Below, piece by piece: positions 25,751 through 33,578 of a stretch of DNA of 64,000 nt. Position numbers and translations under genes: made by a program. Origin of the DNA: Bacillota bacterium. GTDB taxonomy: Bacteria > Bacillota > Clostridia > TANB77 > CAG-465. Below the pieces are notes generated by a model. It searched no databases and was not told the origin of the DNA. It saw nothing but the letters and a program-made list of their open reading frames with translations. The stretch lies in contig JAEYPQ010000073.1 of the NCBI GenBank assembly GCA_023410645.1, positions 1 to 64,000 of the forward strand, read 5' to 3'. Each line of letters starts with the position of its first letter. The first letter of the stretch is position 1.

Positions 25751-26119
25751 ATGAATGAATTTGATAGAGAATTAATAGGAAAAAGACTAAAGTCAAGAAG
25801 GGAACTTGCAGGACTAACTCAAGAACAAGTTGGAGAAAAAGTGGGCAAAACCTTTGCTACTGTGGCGAAATATGAAAGTGGAGAAATTAAAAATATAGAT
25901 ATTATGGTTATTAGTATAATTGCCGATATAACTAATACTAATATTGACTATTTATTGCTAAAAAGTGATAGCCCAGATCCTAACAATAATTTTAGAAATT
26001 ATAAGCATTTAAATAATTCTTTAATAGGAAGGGTATCTAAAAAGATGGAAAGCATGTCAGATAGTGAATTAGAAATGTTAGACAGAATAATAGATGCTCT
26101 TATAAATGAAAAAAAATAA
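25751..26119 (+). CDS. XRE-family repressor of the tail island (ImmR/CI-like)
   Basis: 122 residues from the ATG at 25751, preceded by AAGGAG; the frame runs open to 25628 without a ribosome site. An N-terminal HTH lies at residues 8-62 (LKSRRELAGLTQEQVGEKVGKTFATVAKYESGE), and the C-terminus is a helical dimerisation segment (SDSELEMLDRIIDALINE). It is followed 17 bp later by an ImmA-type protease gene, the arrangement of ImmR-ImmA pairs in ICEBs1 and many prophages. Binding sites are predicted in the array upstream. Confidence 0.85.
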   Translation: MNEFDRELIGKRLKSRRELAGLTQEQVGEKVGKTFATVAKYESGEIKNIDIMVISIIADITNTNIDYLLLKSDSPDPNNNFRNYKHLNNSLIGRVSKKMESMSDSELEMLDRIIDALINEKK

Positions 26120-26136
26120 AATGGAGATTGTGTGTT

Positions 26137-26550
26137 ATGAAAAAATTTTATGATTATATACAAAAGGAAAATATTATATTTAAAGAACAATATATTGATG
26201 AAAATATAAAAGGATTATGTATAAGATTACCTAATAGTAAAACTGCAATTGTTTTAAATGATAATTTAATAGAAAGTAACATTGAAAAAAATTGTGTTCT
26301 TGCTGAAGAACTGGGGCATTATTATTGCGATGCTTTATACTCACCTTTTTGTGAGGATCAGACAATTATAGATAGAAATGAGTATAGGGCAAAAAAGTGG
26401 GCCTTTAAATCTATTATTGGAAATAAATTACACAATAACATTGGAAGATATAAAAATATGCTTAAATATGAGATTGCAGAGGAAATTGGCGTAACAGAAG
26501 ATATGCTTGATATGGCATATGATTATTATAAAAGAAATGAAGTTATTTAA
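26137..26550 (+). CDS. ImmA/IrrE-type metallopeptidase
   Basis: 137 residues from the ATG at 26137. The active site LAEELGHYYCDAL (residues 55-67) is the phage-type ImmA variant, in which the first His of HExxH is replaced by Glu; further conserved features are NEYRAKKWAFKSII and EIAEEIGV. Family members cleave the partner repressor after DNA damage and so induce the element. Here it is co-transcribed with the repressor at 25751. Whether the variant site is catalytic cannot be told from sequence. Confidence 0.82.
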   Translation: MKKFYDYIQKENIIFKEQYIDENIKGLCIRLPNSKTAIVLNDNLIESNIEKNCVLAEELGHYYCDALYSPFCEDQTIIDRNEYRAKKWAFKSIIGNKLHNNIGRYKNMLKYEIAEEIGVTEDMLDMAYDYYKRNEVI

Positions 26551-26642
26551 TTATATTTAGTAAATCAAATAACTTCAAAAAATAAATAATTCTATAATTT
26601 CTTTGAAAAGTAAAAAATATTTCTAAATATTTTAATTCCTTT

Positions 26643-26666
26643 AAAAGGCACTAATAGTGCCTTTTT
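26643..26666. terminator. Bidirectional terminator at the right edge of the island
   Basis: 10-bp stem AAAAGGCACT/AGTGCCTTTT with a 3-nt loop and T/A tracts on both sides, between the convergent ImmA gene and the 26669-27043 gene. Confidence 0.8.
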
Positions 26667-26668
26667 AT

Positions 26669-27043
26669 TCATATTGTGACTAATCCACTTCTCTTCATCC
26701 TTACAACGTCTTCTATTATAAATTCAACTATATAGTCAAAAATCTTATCTATCTCAAATTTCTCAATAAAGTACAGATCATCTTTTGAAAATACATAATT
26801 ATAATCATATATTATTTGGTTACAAATGTTTAATATTAAATTATATAATTTTTCTTTCACAACCGTTTCCAATAAAGAATCATATCTACCATTATTATCT
26901 TTTTTTATATATTCAACTAAATTAAATTTATGGTATATCTCATTTGTTTTATTCTTTATTTCTTTATAATAGTTATATCTTCTTTTATTTATTATATTAA
27001 TTATCTTATCAAAGAATTTATTAAACTGTTTATTTTTTTTCAT
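26669..27043 (-). CDS. Hypothetical protein, 124 aa
   Basis: A basic, helical, Ile/Asn/Tyr-rich protein with no domain I recognise. It shares the terminator with the ImmA gene and is divergent from the HTH gene at 27182 (about 140 bp between). It may be part of the island or of a separate two-gene locus with that regulator. Confidence 0.5.
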   Translation of the reverse strand: MKKNKQFNKFFDKIINIINKRRYNYYKEIKNKTNEIYHKFNLVEYIKKDNNGRYDSLLETVVKEKLYNLILNICNQIIYDYNYVFSKDDLYFIEKFEIDKIFDYIVEFIIEDVVRMKRSGLVTI

Positions 27044-27181
27044 TATCTTCTCCTGTAAATTGATTTATTGTTTATAAAATATGTACAATAGGTCATTATA
27101 TTTAATCATAAAATAATGTATTATATTATATAATGTGGTTTCATTTTTATATAATAAATACATAAATGAAAGGATTTAATT

Positions 27182-27532
27182 ATGAATTATTTATCTCATT
27201 TTAATGATGAACTTGAATTAAGACGTTGTATATCAAAAAGTATTAAAAAAATTCGAAAAGACAATAAGTTAACTCAGGAAAAATTAGCAGAATTACTTAA
27301 TGTATCAATTGAACATATTTCAAGAATAGAAAATTGTAAATATACTTGTTCTATTATGCTAATATTTAAGATTTGTACAATATTTAAGATTGATATACAT
27401 GATTTCTTTAATATAAATACAGAAATATCAGACGATAATATAACAAGCTTCTTAAAAAATTTACCAACAGAAAAATATGATGCAATTATTGAATTTTGTA
27501 AGGAAGTGGAAAATTGTCGTAATAATTCATAA
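27182..27532 (+). CDS. XRE-family transcriptional regulator
   Basis: 116 residues, starting after GAAAGGATTTAAT. HTH at about residues 20-75 (IRKDNKLTQEKLAELLNVSIEHISRIENC). The C-terminal 35 residues are acidic and helical with no catalytic motif. Divergent from the 124-aa unknown gene, which it may control. Followed by an extended hairpin terminator at 27601-27643. Confidence 0.75.
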   Translation: MNYLSHFNDELELRRCISKSIKKIRKDNKLTQEKLAELLNVSIEHISRIENCKYTCSIMLIFKICTIFKIDIHDFFNINTEISDDNITSFLKNLPTEKYDAIIEFCKEVENCRNNS

Positions 27533-27600
27533 TAATAATACATATATATTATCAAAATCTTTCATATTTGTAAACATTTTTTTGAAAATTTTGTAAAAAA

Positions 27601-27643
27601 TATGTATTTATTTAAACACTGTGAGAATTTAAATAAATACATA
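27601..27643 (+). terminator. Terminator downstream of the XRE gene
   Basis: Perfect 16-bp inverted repeat TATGTATTTATTTAAA/TTTAAATAAATACATA with an 11-nt loop, followed by TAGTTTTT. Confidence 0.7.
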
Positions 27644-27651
27644 TAGTTTTT

Positions 27652-27688
27652 AAAAAGCAAATAAATATATCATTTATTTGCTTTTTTT
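27652..27688 (-). terminator. Terminator of the cwlD-tadA operon
   Basis: 14-bp stem AAAAAGCAAATAAA/TTTATTTGCTTTTT overlapping the tadA stop codon, flanked by A and T tracts. It can also stop rightward read-through. Confidence 0.75.
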
Positions 27689-28125
27689 ATCCTTAATTGT
27701 TTAAAGAACTCACTTAGAATATTAGAACATTTTTGTGTGTTTTGTAAATATTCATATTCTACTTTATGAGTCGTATTTATATCAAGTATATTGCCAATTG
27801 ATCCAACACAACCATTTTTTTCATCCTTTGCGCCAATATATATTTTTTTTATTCTTGATTGAGTTAATGCACCTGCACACATTGCACATGGTTCCAAAGT
27901 AACATACATTTCACATCCATCAAGTCTCCAACTATTTAACTTTTTACACGCTTTTTCTAAACAAAGTATTTCTGCATGCGCTAAAAATATATTTTTCTTT
28001 TCCCTAAGATTATGTGCTCTGGCAATAATTTTATCATCCTTTACTATAACTGCACCAACTGGCACTTCATCTTTATCATACGCTTTCTTTGCCTCTTTTA
28101 AAGCTTCTTCCATGTATTTATTCAC
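27670..28125 (-). CDS. tadA: tRNA adenosine(34) deaminase
   Basis: 151 residues of the cytidine/deoxycytidylate deaminase fold: zinc ligands His50 and the PCAMC pair (Cys80, Cys83), with the catalytic Glu52 in HAE. The motif DEVPVGAVIV and the gene length match TadA, which converts A34 to inosine in tRNA-Arg(ACG); that tRNA lies in this window at 12364. It overlaps cwlD by 8 bp, so the two are coupled. Confidence 0.92.
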   Translation of the reverse strand: MNKYMEEALKEAKKAYDKDEVPVGAVIVKDDKIIARAHNLREKKNIFLAHAEILCLEKACKKLNSWRLDGCEMYVTLEPCAMCAGALTQSRIKKIYIGAKDEKNGCVGSIGNILDINTTHKVEYEYLQNTQKCSNILSEFFKQLRIKKANK

Positions 28126-28858
28126 TACTTACTCCTTTTTTTGAAAAATAATCCTGTAACCCTATAAATATTCCCCAAGCAAGTTTGTTTTGATATTCAT
28201 CAGTTGTCAAAAGTTGTGCTTCCTGTTTATTTGATAAAAAGCCACATTCTACTATAACACAAGGTATTGTAACATTATTCATAATATATACTTCTGTTAT
28301 TGGTAATGGTGTCCTATCATTTTTAAATTCAATATTTTTATTTAAATTCTGTTGTATTAAATTTGCTATCATCTTACTATCTTCATCATTTTTCTGATAA
28401 AATGTTTGCCATCCTCTATATATCTCTGAAGGTGGATATTTATTTAAATGTATTGAAACAAATACATCCGCTGAACTTTCATTTCCAATCTTAACCCTAT
28501 TTTTTATATCACTAACCTTTTTATTTCTTATACTATTACTATCAGAAGAATATATTCCATTTTCGTCACTCCTAGTAAGTACAACTTTTGCTCCACTTTG
28601 CTCAATAAGTCTTTGAAGTTTTAATGTTACCGCTAAATTAGTGGCCTGCTCGGTAGTACCATTAAAACCAACGGCTCCTTCATCAGGAAGCCCATGTCCA
28701 GCATCTATTACAATAACTTTATTTGCAATTGGTGTTGCATTTACTTGAGTAGTTTGATTATTTTCATTTATATTATTTATTATACCATATGAACCTAAAG
28801 AAAGCAAAACAAAAAGGCATACATATATAATCCTTTTATGAAATATTGTTAATTTCAT
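28118..28858 (-). CDS. cwlD: N-acetylmuramoyl-L-alanine amidase, spore cortex (CwlD)
   Basis: 246 residues with an N-terminal signal anchor (residues 8-27) and an amidase_3 domain: zinc ligands in DAGHGLPDEG and SIHLNKY, and the catalytic Glu in VIVECGFLSN. CwlD, with PdaA, makes muramic-delta-lactam in spore cortex. The length and architecture (anchor plus single catalytic domain, no binding repeats) match CwlD. Operon with tadA. Supports a spore-forming host. Confidence 0.88.
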   Translation of the reverse strand: MKLTIFHKRIIYVCLFVLLSLGSYGIINNINENNQTTQVNATPIANKVIVIDAGHGLPDEGAVGFNGTTEQATNLAVTLKLQRLIEQSGAKVVLTRSDENGIYSSDSNSIRNKKVSDIKNRVKIGNESSADVFVSIHLNKYPPSEIYRGWQTFYQKNDEDSKMIANLIQQNLNKNIEFKNDRTPLPITEVYIMNNVTIPCVIVECGFLSNKQEAQLLTTDEYQNKLAWGIFIGLQDYFSKKGVSSE

Positions 28859-28957
28859 ATTATCACCTTTTACATATATATGTTTTTACTATAATATATA
28901 CTACATTTAAGTATAAATCATAAAATCAACAGTGAAATAATTATATAACAATTATTC

Positions 28958-28982
28958 AAAAATATTGTCTAGTTTTGTCGAA
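28958..28982 (+). promoter_or_regulatory. Tandem Spo0A-like boxes, copy 1
   Basis: Contains TGTCTAGTTTTGTCGAA: two TGTC-type cores exactly 10 bp (one helical turn) apart, the second a perfect Spo0A box TGTCGAA. The same 25 bp occur without mismatch at 30216-30240 on the other strand, in front of another gene of this locus. Located about 80 bp upstream of the 29065 start. Confidence 0.6.
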
Positions 28983-29064
28983 TAATACACATATAAAGTT
29001 TTTTTTTGAGAATTAGCTTGAAATATGTTTTTTTTAAGATATAATTTTTGAAGGAGGTATTAAT

Positions 29065-29520
29065 ATGAAATCAAAAGCATTTTTAGTAGTAATAACAATA
29101 TTAATAATTATTATAGCCATTTTATTATTTTTTACCTTAAATAATGTTCTAAATAAAAATAATGGAGATAATCAAGACGAAATTGATAAATCAAACGCAA
29201 TAGCAAATACATTAAGTCTTTCAATTATTCGTATTAATTATGATTTAAAGTATAGTGATGATACAATAAATAGAGAATATACTTTAATATTAAATAAAGA
29301 CGGAAAAGTTATTGATACAAGAGTTAAAGAGAAAGGTTACAGTAATGAAAATTTGCAAAAGCAATATAATAATATAAAACTAAATACTCCTTTTAATACC
29401 AATGTTAGTATTAAAGATACTTATTTATATTATAACACAAACTTTTTAAACGGTAATACAGTAGAAGAAGTTACAAATTCACTTAAAAGTTTATCAAATT
29501 ATAAATATGAAGAATTATAA
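29065..29520 (+). CDS. Membrane-anchored extracytoplasmic hypothetical protein, 151 aa
   Basis: An N-terminal hydrophobic anchor (residues 5-27) followed by a polar domain of about 120 residues with predicted beta strands (YTLILNKDGKVIDTRVKEKG). No family recognised. The ribosome site is GAAGGAGG. The upstream region carries the tandem Spo0A-like element shared with the 29589 gene, which suggests expression in early sporulation. Ends in a perfect terminator shared with the convergent gene. Confidence 0.6.
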   Translation: MKSKAFLVVITILIIIIAILLFFTLNNVLNKNNGDNQDEIDKSNAIANTLSLSIIRINYDLKYSDDTINREYTLILNKDGKVIDTRVKEKGYSNENLQKQYNNIKLNTPFNTNVSIKDTYLYYNTNFLNGNTVEEVTNSLKSLSNYKYEEL

Positions 29521-29523
29521 TGA

Positions 29524-29562
29524 AAAAGACCTATTTTTATAGTATATAAAAATAGGTCTTTT
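29524..29562. terminator. Bidirectional terminator
   Basis: 18-bp perfect stem AAAAGACCTATTTTTATA/TATAAAAATAGGTCTTTT with a 3-nt loop between convergent genes. Confidence 0.85.
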
Positions 29563-29588
29563 CATATTAAATTTTACAATATGGATAA

Positions 29589-30053
29589 CTAACCATATAT
29601 CCAACATAATATATCAACATTATCAGTACTTTCAAAGTAAACCCTGTAATTTCCTGCTGTTGCATTTTTGAATTGATATCTATTCAAATAATCGCTATCT
29701 CCAGGCGTAAGTTGTATAAAACTTATACCATTTGGCACTGACATGCTAAGTATAGATCCATCTGGTCTATAAATTGTTGCTACAATATATGCTCCTTGTG
29801 GACAATTAAGTGCCTTAATTGTTATGCCACCTGTACTTTTCGTAGGACCAGATACTGGGACATAAAACTGTCCACCCGATTGTCCAACAAGCTGTCCGAA
29901 CCCTAAAAGTCCTGCTTCTTGTATAGTTAATTCTTTTTCTAATTCCTCTGCGAAAATTTTTGTAGGATTAAATATAATAAAAAAAACTATAAAAAATATT
30001 GAAAAAATTATTCTAGTAGAATAAAAATAGTTATTTTTTTTGCATATTCGCAT
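29589..30053 (-). CDS. Secreted hypothetical protein, 154 aa
   Basis: A clear signal peptide (residues 12-35, cleavage likely after KIFAEE or nearby), then a Gly-rich linker and a beta-rich domain (GGITIKALNCPQGAYIVATIYRPDGSIL). Two Cys in the mature part could form a disulphide. No family recognised. The upstream region contains the second copy of the 25-bp Spo0A-like element, so it is probably co-regulated with the 29065 gene. A role in spore or cell-surface assembly is inference. Confidence 0.6.
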   Translation of the reverse strand: MRICKKNNYFYSTRIIFSIFFIVFFIIFNPTKIFAEELEKELTIQEAGLLGFGQLVGQSGGQFYVPVSGPTKSTGGITIKALNCPQGAYIVATIYRPDGSILSMSVPNGISFIQLTPGDSDYLNRYQFKNATAGNYRVYFESTDNVDILCWIYG

Positions 30054-30215
30054 TTTATGCCCTCCTGTGTTGTATTTAACAGTAAAGTTTAATTAAATTA
30101 TTACTTGGGGAACGTGCAGATTTCATTTGAAATTCCTTTCTTTAATATTAATTTTTTGAAATAAAACAATTTACTACTGCTAAATTATAACACAAAAAGA
30201 CATATATTTTATAAT

Positions 30216-30240
30216 TTCGACAAAACTAGACAATATTTTT
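30216..30240 (-). promoter_or_regulatory. Tandem Spo0A-like boxes, copy 2
   Basis: Minus-strand copy of the 25-bp element at 28958-28982, with no mismatch. Box cores at 30216-30222 and 30226-30232, 10 bp apart. It lies about 165 bp upstream of the start of the secreted protein gene at 30053. Confidence 0.6.
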
Positions 30241-30286
30241 ATAATAGTATATAAATCTCTAGCATAACTATTTATTTTTATAAGAA

Positions 30287-30433
30287 TTAGTATATGTCAA
30301 CTTCTTTATTATTTACTGTTTCGATAAAATTTATATTTCTATCTTGTATAAAAGCATCTGCGTATAATGCAAGAAGTACAATTAATACTACACTTACATA
30401 TAATATACTCTTTTGCTTATTATTAAGTTTCAT
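30287..30433 (-). CDS. Small single-pass membrane protein, 48 aa
   Basis: Start at 30433 chosen for AGGTGATTCT immediately upstream; the frame continues to 30490 without one. One membrane helix (ILYVSVVLIVLLALYADAF) and a short polar tail. No family recognised. Downstream of the metalloprotease gene on the same strand. Confidence 0.45.
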   Translation of the reverse strand: MKLNNKQKSILYVSVVLIVLLALYADAFIQDRNINFIETVNNKEVDIY

Positions 30434-30465
30434 AGAATCACCTAGTAACATATATATTAGATTTA

Positions 30466-31095
30466 TTACAAAATATAATATATTGTGCACATTATTATTA
30501 ATCTTAATAGCTTTGGAAAAATTAAATTAATTAAGAATAATGGCATCAAAATCTTAGTTTGGAATTTATATATGTCAATAATAAAACTTTTATCTTTTCC
30601 AATTATTTTTCCATTTAAATATTTATCAGAAACATTTACAGATTTTTTTACTGCATCAATTTCTAAAATCAATCTAAAAATTAAAGATAAAGCTACTATT
30701 AAAGAATAAATATATAATGGCATTTTAGATTCTTGCATAAATAGTCCTAAAACAGAAAATATAACAAAAGTAATAATTTCTATATTTGAAGATATAAAAT
30801 TTAATTTTTGAACTATTTTCGATTGAATAGAATGTATACATTCATGCGCTATAACACAAATTCTTGCATAAGTATTCTTTTTATTACTTGATAAATATAT
30901 AGTATCATTTAAATATACATAGTAATTATTTTTTATATCTTTATCTTCTACTAATTTTGTTGTCTTATTATCCAAACTTTCTAAAATTTCTTTTGTTACT
31001 AATTCATTGTTTGGTAATCTAGAAATTAATTCTTCTGCTTTATTTTTTAATATTGAATTCTTCTTAAATATTTTTAAACTCTCAAAAAAATTCAT
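30466..31095 (-). CDS. Membrane zinc metallopeptidase, YugP-like
   Basis: 209 residues. A zinc-binding HECIH motif in ICVIAHECIHSIQSK (about residue 85) is followed by two or more membrane helices (IEIITFVIFSVLGLFM; LYIYSLIVALSLIFRLILE) and a family-like EIDAVKKSVNV segment, then two C-terminal helices. This resembles the neutral zinc metallopeptidase family of YugP. Substrate unknown. Its start overlaps the stop of the YlbF-like gene, so they are coupled. Confidence 0.65.
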   Translation of the reverse strand: MNFFESLKIFKKNSILKNKAEELISRLPNNELVTKEILESLDNKTTKLVEDKDIKNNYYVYLNDTIYLSSNKKNTYARICVIAHECIHSIQSKIVQKLNFISSNIEIITFVIFSVLGLFMQESKMPLYIYSLIVALSLIFRLILEIDAVKKSVNVSDKYLNGKIIGKDKSFIIDIYKFQTKILMPLFLINLIFPKLLRLIIMCTIYYIL

Positions 31096-31433
31096 TAAAA
31101 TTCTATAATCTCCTTAATTCCTTCTCCAACTATTTTTTGCATATCTGCAAGTAGTACATTGATTCTCATTTCACACTCTAATAATTTTCTCATATCTTCA
31201 TTTTGTATAATAATTGAATATAAATTTTCTAAACTTGTTTGATTCTCTTCATTTAGTTTTCCTGTATTTATATATTCAAATTGATGCTTTTGTTGTTTTT
31301 CCTTAAAATCTTTTAACATAGTATATGCCTTTTCATCAGCCCTAATTTTATTTTTTAAAGATATAAATTCCTTAAATTCTTCTGTTTCTTTTAAACATTT
31401 AACTAATTCATGTATTTTATCATAAAAATTCAT
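31095..31433 (-). CDS. YlbF/YmcA-family protein
   Basis: 112 residues, almost entirely helical, with the YlbF-family pattern KETEEFKEFISLKNKIRADEKAYTMLKDFKEKQ. In B. subtilis YlbF, YmcA and YaaT form a complex that affects RNase Y, biofilm, competence and sporulation. This protein could serve an equivalent role, but partners are not in the window. Co-transcribed with the metalloprotease. Confidence 0.75.
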   Translation of the reverse strand: MNFYDKIHELVKCLKETEEFKEFISLKNKIRADEKAYTMLKDFKEKQQKHQFEYINTGKLNEENQTSLENLYSIIIQNEDMRKLLECEMRINVLLADMQKIVGEGIKEIIEF

Positions 31434-31471
31434 AATATCACTTTCCCTTTCTAAATAAAATTATACAATAA

Positions 31472-31514
31472 AAAAATACAAAATCCAACAATTATTTGTT
31501 AATTTTGTATTTTT
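31472..31514 (-). terminator. Terminator of the VirB4/Tad/CapA operon
   Basis: 13-bp stem AAAAATACAAAAT/ATTTTGTATTTTT with a 17-nt loop, immediately downstream of the CapA-like gene. It marks the end of the long minus-strand operon. Confidence 0.8.
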
Positions 31515-31518
31515 AATA

Positions 31519-32814
31519 TTATTTGAACAATTCCATTAATCTATCATTTGCTTCTTTTAATTCATTATACTCCTTAGCTGTAAGCTTTGATGTATCATTA
31601 TTGTATTTTTCAATTTCATTACTTATTATATACATTGTTTTAACATGTTTTGTAGAAAACTGTGTCCAAATACCTATTTGATCTTTAGTTTTCATTTCAG
31701 TAGAGGTACCTATGACTTCACCTTTTTTATTTTTTGTAATATCTTTTGTAAATTCAATATTTACAATTGCATTCACTCTGTTATCTGCTGTATCATAGCT
31801 TCCCATAAAATCTCCTAAACCATATGCAGCATATATGTGAGTATCTTTATCATTAACTTTTATTAAATCTTCTTCAGTATCTTGTACTACATTACTTCCA
31901 GTTCCAAGGACAACATTAACACCATTATTAAATAGAGTATCAACACATTCTTTCTGCTTACTATTTGGTATAGTACTATTTTCATTTGGTACGTATAAGT
32001 ATGAAATTATATAATCAACATTTTTAGATTTTAAATACTCTATATCCTTTTTTATATTATCTTCTTCAAAAATGTTAACTAAATAATCTTTACTTGCTTT
32101 AATTGAAACATTAGTATCTGTTGTATATGATAAGATCCCTATACTTATATTATTTTTTGTAATTACAACAGGGTCATTTCTTGTTTCAGAACTTATTCCA
32201 ACTTGAGATATTTCTTTATCCTTTAATGCCTTTTCTGTTTGTATAATGCCATTTTCATTTTTATCCATTGAGTGTTGGTTTGCTGTTGCAACTACACTAA
32301 TATTTAATTCTTTTAAAGTATCAAGTAGCTCTATTGGAGCATTATATACGCTTTTGGCAGAATAAGATAATGAATCAGCAACAGGCGTGTTTAAACTTGC
32401 AATAACTAAATCATAATCTTTTAGCTTTTGGCTTACATCATCTATTCCAGTACTAAAATCATATGTAGATCCAGTTTTTGCACCACTTAAAGAATTAGAA
32501 GTAAGATAAATGTCGCCTAACGCAGCGATTTTTAAACTATAATTTTCAACAGTTTGGTTAGGAGCCTTTGTTATAAACATTCCTACAAAAGAATTAACTG
32601 AATTGTATAACCACATTTTTTCCTTATCACGCATTCCCAAAGTATATGTTATCATTGTGTAAACTTGGTAACCAACAAATATAGTTAATATAATCCATAT
32701 AAATAATTTTATTTTTAGTTTATTTTTATCTTTATTATTTAAAGCAATACTCTCATTATCTTCTATATCATTTTGATTTATTCTGTTAGAATATTCAATA
32801 TTTCTTCTTCCCAT
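31519..32814 (-). CDS. CapA-family membrane protein (poly-gamma-glutamate synthesis type)
   Basis: 431 residues from the ATG at 32814 with AGGAG upstream; the frame is open to 32847. One membrane helix near residues 38-60, then an extracytoplasmic CapA/PgsA metallophosphatase-like domain: AALGDIYLTSNSL, VIASLNTPVADS, VVATANQHSMDKNENGI, and VNVVLGTGSNVVQ. In capsule operons CapA works with CapB/CapC, absent here. Instead it ends the secretion operon, 43 bp after the unknown gene. The canonical CapA GxxNNH-type motif reads ATANQHSMD, so catalysis is uncertain. Confidence 0.75.
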   Translation of the reverse strand: MGRRNIEYSNRINQNDIEDNESIALNNKDKNKLKIKLFIWIILTIFVGYQVYTMITYTLGMRDKEKMWLYNSVNSFVGMFITKAPNQTVENYSLKIAALGDIYLTSNSLSGAKTGSTYDFSTGIDDVSQKLKDYDLVIASLNTPVADSLSYSAKSVYNAPIELLDTLKELNISVVATANQHSMDKNENGIIQTEKALKDKEISQVGISSETRNDPVVITKNNISIGILSYTTDTNVSIKASKDYLVNIFEEDNIKKDIEYLKSKNVDYIISYLYVPNENSTIPNSKQKECVDTLFNNGVNVVLGTGSNVVQDTEEDLIKVNDKDTHIYAAYGLGDFMGSYDTADNRVNAIVNIEFTKDITKNKKGEVIGTSTEMKTKDQIGIWTQFSTKHVKTMYIISNEIEKYNNDTSKLTAKEYNELKEANDRLMELFK

Positions 32815-32856
32815 TTTTATATAATCTCCTATTTTTGCATTGTACAATACATTATA

Positions 32857-33576
32857 CTACAAATTGTTGCAAATTTGCAACTGCATAGGTGATAATTTAT
32901 TGTTTTTATTATTCACTAACTCAGTCATATTTTGAATAATATTATTTTCTTTTATACATTCTAAGCTATTATTTACCAATTTTTGCTTTGCATTTAATTG
33001 TTTTGCTATAGAATTTAAACTATCAATTTCAAACTTTTCATATGATTGATACCACTGATTACATAGTTGTTTAAAATCTGTAACCTTTTCTCTTATTCTA
33101 TCAAAACTTCTATCCAACTTTTCTACGAAAGTTTTACTAGATATAAATGTTTTTATATCTTTAACAAATGTATTAATGTATGGTTCAAAAATATTATTTT
33201 TAAACGTATTTTTACAAAATATATCTATTCCTGCATTAATTGCAGAAGTTATCCCGCCTTTAATTGCAATATCTTTAATTTTACTAATATCTTTAAGAAC
33301 GTTTTTTGGCATATTTAATATTTCTAAGCCTTCTCTTACACTACTATTTACTGCAGTTTTAATTATTTCTTTAAAATCTTTAGTTTTTAAAGAATTCTTT
33401 ACATCAATTAATATATCCTTTATATGCCCATTTACTGGTGAAGCCTTAATAGCATATTCTGCTCCCTTATCTATTATATTTCCAATTATATTTTGAAATT
33501 CATTATTATTTTTAGAAATTTGCAAGTTTAAATCCCTATCAATTTCTAAACCATTTACTATATCTAAATTTTGCAT
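32857..33576 (-). CDS. Unknown helical protein of the secretion operon, 239 aa
   Basis: I do not recognise it. No signal peptide or clear membrane helix; the sequence is helical with amphipathic Gly-containing stretches (IIDKGAEYAIKASPVNGHI; IKGGITSAINAGIDIF) and a charged C-terminal third. A strong ribosome site (TTGGAGGAATAAAA). Two bases downstream of the TadB-like gene and 43 bp upstream of the CapA-like gene. It could be a secreted substrate or a structural subunit of the apparatus, which otherwise lacks one in this window. Confidence 0.6.
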   Translation of the reverse strand: MQNLDIVNGLEIDRDLNLQISKNNNEFQNIIGNIIDKGAEYAIKASPVNGHIKDILIDVKNSLKTKDFKEIIKTAVNSSVREGLEILNMPKNVLKDISKIKDIAIKGGITSAINAGIDIFCKNTFKNNIFEPYINTFVKDIKTFISSKTFVEKLDRSFDRIREKVTDFKQLCNQWYQSYEKFEIDSLNSIAKQLNAKQKLVNNSLECIKENNIIQNMTELVNNKNNKLSPMQLQICNNL

Positions 33577-33578
33577 TT

